From Enterobacter sp. Bisph1 (GTDB lineage: Bacteria > Pseudomonadota > Gammaproteobacteria > Enterobacterales > Enterobacteriaceae): 64,000 bases of DNA. Shown here piece after piece: positions 59,197-64,000 of the stretch. The notes beneath the pieces are model-generated. The model was given only the letters and a program-made list of their open reading frames with translations. It had not been told where the DNA came from and ran no database searches. The stretch covers positions 30,834 through 94,833 of the forward strand of contig NZ_JXAG01000027.1 of the NCBI RefSeq assembly GCF_000814905.1, in the 5' to 3' direction. The position numbers and the translations under genes were made by a program. Numbering within the stretch: the first letter of the stretch is position 1; each line of letters begins with the position of its first letter.

Positions 59197-59220
59197 AACC
59201 CAGCCTATGGCTGGGTTTTT
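59197..59220 (+). terminator. Terminator of tRNA-Phe
   Basis: AACCCAGCC-TAT-GGCTGGGTT followed by T's, 11 bp after the tRNA, is a standard rho-independent terminator. Confidence 0.85.
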
Positions 59221-59446
59221 GCTTTTCTACGTCCGAACTCTCCATCGAACTGCGTTCGATTATTCGCCGCAGGCGGCTCACCCCTTCGGGGTCAGCGCGA
59301 CAAGCGCTTTTCAACACCTCCTTGTACAGTCAAAACTTATCCTCCAGGAATTATCTTAATTCACATTAGTCCTTATTTTTTGTGTGTATTTACCGTTCCT
59401 CATGTTTAAAAATACAAAAGAAACAAAAATTTAGAGGAATAAAGGG

Positions 59447-59848
59447 ATGTCTTACATAGCGGCAACACCTAAAGCTTTCATCGGTAAGTCAGTTGGCAGC
59501 GGACAGTGCGTGGCGTTTACTCAAAAGGCAGCAAATATGCCCCTAACGGTGGCCTGGCGGCGCGGCACATTGGTTAAGGGAAATACATCGATTCTCCCCG
59601 GTACAGCTATAGCAACGTTTGATTCCGATGGCAGATACGGGAATCATACCGATGGTCGTTCACATGTGGCGATTTACCTTGGACAAGATGCAAATGGAAT
59701 ACAAGTGTTGGATCAGTGGATGGGTCATAGTATTGATAAGCGTGGGGAAAAAGTTATAACTCCACACCCGGTAAGTCAGCGCACTATCCGGTTTGTTCGT
59801 CAGCCACGCCCTGAAAACGACGGAGGAAATTACTATGTCGTGGAGTAA
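59447..59848 (+). CDS. BPSL0067-family protein, predicted amidase-type effector
   Basis: This 133-aa protein has no signal peptide. A Cys in SVGSGQCVAFTQKAA near residue 21 and a His in RSHVAIYLGQD near 73 suggest the Cys-His pair of NlpC/P60- or CHAP-like peptidases. I recognise it as the BPSL0067 family, members of which lie in T6SS regions. The next gene, with a signal peptide, overlaps by 14 bp, an effector/immunity arrangement. PAAR lies 2.5 kb away on the other strand. Peptidoglycan hydrolysis is an inference. Confidence 0.65.
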   Translation: MSYIAATPKAFIGKSVGSGQCVAFTQKAANMPLTVAWRRGTLVKGNTSILPGTAIATFDSDGRYGNHTDGRSHVAIYLGQDANGIQVLDQWMGHSIDKRGEKVITPHPVSQRTIRFVRQPRPENDGGNYYVVE

Positions 59849-60203
59849 AGTATTAATTTTAGGTAGTGCGGCTTTACTTTTTTCCGGTGCTGTCTATGCG
59901 GAAAAAATCACCTGCCCGACTGTTTTAAAAGAGGGTAATAAAACATACCGCATGAATTTGGTTGATGTGTTTGTCGGGCCGCCCGAAGAGTTGGCTTCAT
60001 TATTGCCCGATACCGATGAAGAAATGGTATGGACACTCAAGGATTCACAGGATTATGCCAGGGAGCACAACACCGCTGTATTCCTTGTTTGCCAGTATAA
60101 GGGAACAAAAAAAACGGCCACGTTAAAAGTGCCGCAAACAGCACAAAAATGCTCAGCAGGGTATGGCAACAGTAAAGACGATTTTTACGCCTCCTGTGAA
60201 TAA
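59835..60203 (+). CDS. STY0301-family periplasmic protein, candidate immunity partner
   Basis: This 122-aa exported protein has signal peptide MSWSKVLILGSAALLFSGAVYA. Four cysteines (ITCP, LVCQ, KCSA, ASCE) could form two disulfides in the periplasm. It fits the family annotated STY0301, often found beside BPSL0067-family genes. The ATG lies 14 bp inside the upstream gene, with a strong GGAGGAAAT ribosome site, so expression is coupled. Neutralising the upstream protein is inferred from coupling, size and export. Confidence 0.6.
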   Translation: MSWSKVLILGSAALLFSGAVYAEKITCPTVLKEGNKTYRMNLVDVFVGPPEELASLLPDTDEEMVWTLKDSQDYAREHNTAVFLVCQYKGTKKTATLKVPQTAQKCSAGYGNSKDDFYASCE

Positions 60204-60250
60204 GCGATAAGAGCCGGTTTATTGATGTTGTGTGACTGCTATTACTTGAT

Positions 60251-60270
60251 GTGACCGCCGTGGCGGTCAC
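60251..60270. terminator. Hairpin between STY0301-like and lipoprotein genes
   Basis: GTGACCGCC and GGCGGTCAC are perfect arms with only GT between, so the real loop is larger. They lie between convergent genes. No U-run follows. Confidence 0.45.
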
Positions 60271-60313
60271 CGAGTTTGATAGAAAGAGAGCCCTGAAAGC
60301 AGAGTGAGAGGGA

Positions 60314-60871
60314 TTACTTACAAGGCTGCGTGTTCAACTTCCCTGCGCTCTCATTCCAGCTATAGCAAGTTGCAACAAGCGTTGTCGGTTTGGCATCGTA
60401 CAGGGCGAGTAAGCGTTGCCCTTTATCGCTGATTAGCCAGCCGATACTAGCGGCGTCTTTTTCAAACAGTTTTACCGGCTGCTTTTTATCATCCAGCCCG
60501 TAAACCGACAACTGGACTGCTGCGGCACCGAACTGCAGGGTAACAGCCGCTACCGCATGACCGTGCCATTGCCAGTCGGGAACTATTTGCAATGCTGGAT
60601 TGTAAGCATCCTGCCACTGGGTGGACCAGATACTCTTTTTATCAGCAAAAAGCGCCAGATAAGAAGTGCGCGCATCACTACTTCCCTCTTCCCAGATACC
60701 CCATCGCATCCCATCCTCGACGCTAGCCTCTGCCATAGTGAAATTTCGCACATCCGTTGCAGATACTATTTTTAAAACCGCATCCGGCACGGTGTTGGCA
60801 AGGGTACAGGAGGACAAAAACAATAACGCCAGGGCGCTGCCCGAGCGACGCAAAAATTGGACAACTGTCAT
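60314..60871 (-). CDS. Predicted lipoprotein of unknown function
   Basis: This 185-aa protein begins with a signal peptide ending in the lipobox FLSSC (Cys22). The mature part has no motif I recognise; it shows WQWHGHAVAAVTLQFG and a C-terminal Cys pair (ATCYSW, TQPC). It lies next to the PAAR-linked genes on the same strand, 188 bp after the two-TM protein gene. It may be an immunity or accessory lipoprotein, but no evidence shows this. Confidence 0.6.
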   Translation of the reverse strand: MTVVQFLRRSGSALALLFLSSCTLANTVPDAVLKIVSATDVRNFTMAEASVEDGMRWGIWEEGSSDARTSYLALFADKKSIWSTQWQDAYNPALQIVPDWQWHGHAVAAVTLQFGAAAVQLSVYGLDDKKQPVKLFEKDAASIGWLISDKGQRLLALYDAKPTTLVATCYSWNESAGKLNTQPCK

Positions 60872-61059
60872 TTTTTTACCGGACCTGTCGGCGTGCCGGG
60901 TGGCACAATTAAAATGGATTGTAAATTAATAACCCCTGCCGTCTTATCAGTCACTGAATTTAGCGGCAAACCAGCGATATCGGAATAATAAAACTAAATC
61001 CCCCGTTGTAGGGTACGCTATTATTCATTACATCACTCGTTCCTCTCTGCTGTAGCTAT

Positions 61060-62334
61060 TCAGATATATTGAACCACTCTGGTCTTCGGCGAGCGGCTAT
61101 TCATTCCGGTCGCTTTTTGTGGCGGAGTGACCATCGTTACCCATAGCGGGGTATCATCCTGATAGTCTCCGCTTACAATTAGCTGCGAATCACTGTGCTG
61201 GCAAGCCTCAGCCGCACAAGCAATGGCAACCCATGGCGCAGCGGGTCCGGGATATCCCAGCGTAGCACCAAGATCATGCATGTCCTGACCAACATTGATC
61301 GGGCTTTGCACCGCCTGTAAGCCTTGTGCGATAGCCATATGCCATCCAGGGCTCACACCTACGATAAAACCATTTTTGACCGTATCAGCGACGACTGGCA
61401 CCCACTCCATTGATTGTTTCAGAGCATAATGAAAATCGTCTGAGCTCGTGTGATACATCAACTCCGGACGATGTAGCCGGGCAAGCGGTACTAATAGTGG
61501 AGATAAAGCTTTATGACCAACCAGCAGGCCCACAATACTCTCAGCGGAGCCTTCAATCTCTTCGGGGGTAATCTGGAAAGCAATAATCATCAATAATGAA
61601 CCTGCGTTACGCGGATCATCCAGCCATTTATCGACAGCAGCCAGACCGCTTTCGTCAATGCGCTCAAAAGATTGCCGGATATGGCTCGCTGTCCAACTGT
61701 TCTGCCAGATTTCCTCCACATCGCTTTCGGGCAGGCTGCTATTGCTTTCCAACAAAAGATCCAGTGGTGTTTCGTGAGGCAGGTAAGATAATGCGATACT
61801 GAGATCTTCAAGGGTTTTATTTAATCCACGGCTCAGTATCTGCCCGGCACTCTCTCCTTTCTTCTGGGTCAGCCGGCTATGACGAACACCCTCATGGCTT
61901 TTCCATGAAGGCTGCGTTTTCAATCCCCTGACCTTTCCCTGTATGTCATCCCACTGCTTTTTACCGTCAAGATCATCCGGCTCTCGCAAAGGGCTATGCA
62001 AACTCATCGCAAAGACATTTAAAAAACGCTGACCGCGCTGAAGTTCATGCCCAAGCCAGATATTACGATCATTATCAAGGCTTTTTGCTAACGTTAACTT
62101 CCCATGATACCAGGTAATGCGTGCTGCTAATAAGATTAACCACAACGTCAAAGGAACCCCTACTGACGAATCCCAGAACGCTTCTGAATTAATTTCTATA
62201 GCGGATATATTATTCCATATTGTATAGGCCATTCCTCCCAGTAACATGGCTATAAGTAACAACAACCAACGCCACCAGACAGGTGGTTGCGGCCTGTTTG
62301 CAAGTGCCGGGATACGCTTTAAATTAACAGGCAT
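61060..62334 (-). CDS. Two-TM protein behind PAAR, possible Tla3-like T6SS adaptor
   Basis: This 424-aa protein has two N-terminal TM segments (about 21-41 WWRWLLLLIAMLLGG and 57-75 VGVPLTLWLILLA) and a long soluble part. Toward the C terminus the run LGYPGPAAPWVAIACAAEAC resembles the thiolase/ketosynthase-like fold. That pattern recalls DUF2875/Tla3 proteins, which help load lipase effectors on VgrG in Pseudomonas. The identification is tentative. The ATG lies 2 bp after the PAAR stop, so they are coupled. Confidence 0.55.
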   Translation of the reverse strand: MPVNLKRIPALANRPQPPVWWRWLLLLIAMLLGGMAYTIWNNISAIEINSEAFWDSSVGVPLTLWLILLAARITWYHGKLTLAKSLDNDRNIWLGHELQRGQRFLNVFAMSLHSPLREPDDLDGKKQWDDIQGKVRGLKTQPSWKSHEGVRHSRLTQKKGESAGQILSRGLNKTLEDLSIALSYLPHETPLDLLLESNSSLPESDVEEIWQNSWTASHIRQSFERIDESGLAAVDKWLDDPRNAGSLLMIIAFQITPEEIEGSAESIVGLLVGHKALSPLLVPLARLHRPELMYHTSSDDFHYALKQSMEWVPVVADTVKNGFIVGVSPGWHMAIAQGLQAVQSPINVGQDMHDLGATLGYPGPAAPWVAIACAAEACQHSDSQLIVSGDYQDDTPLWVTMVTPPQKATGMNSRSPKTRVVQYI

Positions 62335-62336
62335 AT

Positions 62337-62600
62337 TTAACTCGCTGTAGCCTGTGGCAGGCTTGAAATTAATTTACAACCACACGCACAACGATGACCG
62401 TCAAATGCGACCGGTACACCATTATCTTTAAACGTCGGGTGGCCTTCTGCAATAACGTTTTTTCCATGTCCTTTAACGGGACAACTGACGGGATCACCCA
62501 GCCGGGCAACACCTATACCGCCAAATTTCATTTTGCTGGAACCGCTTAATACGCAGCCATCGCCAGTGTTTTTATCACCTATACGAACAATACCTTTCAT
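62337..62600 (-). CDS. PAAR-domain T6SS spike-tip protein
   Basis: This 87-aa protein has the PAAR repeat pattern: IVRIGDKNTGDGCVLSGS, VARLGDPVSCPVKGHGK, GHPTFKDNGVPVAFDGHRCACG. The His/Cys residues (Cys16, Cys41, His45, His69, Cys71) could bind the zinc at the cone tip. PAAR caps the VgrG spike. It is followed by the two-TM gene. Upstream is a 242-bp AT-rich gap. Confidence 0.85.
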   Translation of the reverse strand: MKGIVRIGDKNTGDGCVLSGSSKMKFGGIGVARLGDPVSCPVKGHGKNVIAEGHPTFKDNGVPVAFDGHRCACGCKLISSLPQATAS

Positions 62601-62842
62601 TTAATTTCCCATTGCAAAGAATATTAATATTAAAATTGCTTAACTCATCATAACGATCCGGTAATGTATTACTATCCCTTTACTCTTCCAAAAAAAAATG
62701 AGATAACATCAAATTAAATAGATGTTGTTTAGATTTAAAAAATTATAAGAAAACAATTTAAAATATCGCCCTTACTAAATCCTGTTTTTTCGCTAACGAT
62801 TTAAACCAGCAATAATTATTAGATTGTCCTTATTACATGAAA

Positions 62843-64000
62843 TTATGCATCCTCCATTAATCTCTTTTGCAGTTGGCGTTGCTGAGCCCATCTGTCCCGC
62901 AGCGGCCACGGACGTGTATCAATCCAGTCCACGGTGTCGGTGGGCATGATATCGCCCGCGTTAAAATGAAGGATCGCCTGTTTGCTTGTCCCGTACTGCG
63001 GCACCCACGCTATCTGCCAGTAGCCGCTTCTCGGGCAGGGTTCGCCGCTGTAACACTGCAGGTTTGCCACGTCATCTTTCTCAAAATCCGGGGAGGCGGG
63101 CAGCGGTCTGCCTGTTGCGGGGTTCAGCTGTTTTGCCCTGGCCAGTTCCGCAATCAGCGACTCGCCGGGTTTGGGTGGCGCGATATTGGCCTCGTACGCT
63201 TCCAGCCACTTGAGTTTGCCGTCCCATTCCGGCAGCGGAGCGGGCGGCAGCGGGACAATATCGTTGATTTCAGGTACGGTGGGATGGGCATACGAATAGC
63301 TACTCAGTACTTTGCCAATGGCTTCATAGCGCCTTGCGCGCTCGGGGTCTTTCTGTTGCCCCAGATAATAAAGCCTGTTCGTGGGTTCCGGTCCGTTAAA
63401 ACCCTCTTCTAAAAAACTGGCAGAACTTTCATGGCCGGCAGCCGCCCCGAGTTGAAAAGCCTCAACTGCCTGCCGGTATTCCCCGCTATTTTTAAAATCA
63501 ATACCCAGATACCCGGCAGCCTTGCCCTCTCCCTGCTCTGCGGCACACCGTTGCATTTTTCTGGCTATCACCGGGGCCATTTCAACCGGAGCGAGCTTAT
63601 CCCCGACGTAAGCCTGCGCCTGCGGATTCCCTTCATCTGCCGCTTTTCGGTAGTAGCGCAATGCCATCCCGTCATCCTGTTTCAGACCGGCTGCGCCATA
63701 CTGCAGATAAATCGCAATAAAGTAGTAGCCGCTGGCGACCTTCGCCTTAATCAGTTGCTGAGCGAAACGCAGCCGTTCACCGCCTGTTAACCCGAAGCGG
63801 CCCCGCAGTGAGCCATTCAGCAGGTTGATGGTGGCTTTCGTATGTGCATTTTCCGCCGCGATGCGGTACAGCCGCCCGACCTCGGTGTCCACCGACTTGT
63901 CGTCCTGTAACCGGTTATTGACCTGCAGCCAGCGGGCGTATTTAAACAGAACATCGGCCTCCGCCGCTGGCTCCGGCAGGGTTTCATACCGGCAGGTAAA
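62843..64000 (-). CDS. Sel1-repeat protein beside PAAR (5' end outside window)
   Basis: The reading frame enters from the right edge (FTCRYETLPEPAA) and runs for 385 codons. A Sel1/TPR-like segment appears in ALRYYRKAADEGNPQAQAYVGD and QAVEAFQLGAAAGHES. The Cys three residues into the window could be the lipobox cysteine of a lipoprotein, but the start is not seen. The C-terminal half is not recognised beyond memory of DUF6396-type proteins. Such proteins recur beside T6SS effectors, some as immunity proteins. A GTG at 63892 is an internal codon, not the start. Confidence 0.65.
   Translation of the reverse strand, partial: FTCRYETLPEPAAEADVLFKYARWLQVNNRLQDDKSVDTEVGRLYRIAAENAHTKATINLLNGSLRGRFGLTGGERLRFAQQLIKAKVASGYYFIAIYLQYGAAGLKQDDGMALRYYRKAADEGNPQAQAYVGDKLAPVEMAPVIARKMQRCAAEQGEGKAAGYLGIDFKNSGEYRQAVEAFQLGAAAGHESSASFLEEGFNGPEPTNRLYYLGQQKDPERARRYEAIGKVLSSYSYAHPTVPEINDIVPLPPAPLPEWDGKLKWLEAYEANIAPPKPGESLIAELARAKQLNPATGRPLPASPDFEKDDVANLQCYSGEPCPRSGYWQIAWVPQYGTSKQAILHFNAGDIMPTDTVDWIDTRPWPLRDRWAQQRQLQKRLMEDA

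Noticed and set aside
59110..64000. Direct repeat of the tRNA-Phe 3' end marking an island border
   Set aside because: I looked for a second copy of the tRNA end in the rest of the window and saw none; a copy may lie beyond the edge.

Overview
The window is a piece of an enterobacterial chromosome. Gene order from gcvT to pheV follows the Escherichia coli backbone almost gene for gene, and the proteins are close in length and sequence to E. coli proteins I know. The accessory content fits the Enterobacter/Kosakonia/Klebsiella side of the Enterobacteriaceae: a complete citrate-fermentation cluster between nupG and speC, and type VI secretion (T6SS) cargo genes beyond tRNA-Phe. I cannot name the species from the sequence alone.

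Layout: 1-10 kb holds glycine cleavage (gcvT, cut by the window edge), ubiquinone hydroxylases ubiI-ubiH with pepP-ygfB, then zapA, 6S RNA (ssrS), fau, serA, rpiA and argP. 10-20 kb holds yggE, the arginine exporter argO (the classic ArgP target), mscS, the central-carbon run fbaA-pgk-epd, an orphan phage-type antirepressor in place of the E. coli yggC-cmtA block, and tktA. 20-31 kb holds loiP, speA (without the usual speB neighbour), yqgB, metK behind a MetJ operator array, galP behind a GalR/CRP region, sprT, endA, rsmE, gshB, yqgE and ruvX. 31-34 kb is an inserted divergent pair, an IclR regulator and a large FAD oxidoreductase. 34-44.5 kb is yggR, the yggS-T-U-rdgB-hemW operon, yggN, yggL-trmB, mutY-yggX-mltC and nupG.

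44.5-55.7 kb is accessory: a beheaded reading frame coupled to an AT-rich LprI-like periplasmic protein gene, then the citrate cluster. Transporter (2HCT family), a fumarylacetoacetate-hydrolase-family enzyme, citC, citD, citE, citF, citX and citG form one leftward operon. The CitAB-type two-component system is divergent, and the shared control region carries an exact 16-bp direct repeat and a CRP-like site. No Na+-pumping oxaloacetate decarboxylase is present; the FAH-family enzyme sits where an oxaloacetate-consuming step would be expected. After speC, yqgA and tRNA-Phe, the last 5 kb carries a likely amidase-type effector with a secreted partner, a lipoprotein, a two-TM protein directly behind a PAAR spike-tip gene, and a Sel1-repeat protein cut by the window edge. 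This looks like the edge of a T6SS accessory region at a tRNA gene.

The most interesting element is the orphan Rha/KilAC-type antirepressor at 16.7-17.4 kb. Its promoter contains a good LexA box (16 of 20 matches to the consensus as I align it) over the -35 to -10 interval. It therefore looks like an SOS-inducible antirepressor left without its prophage.
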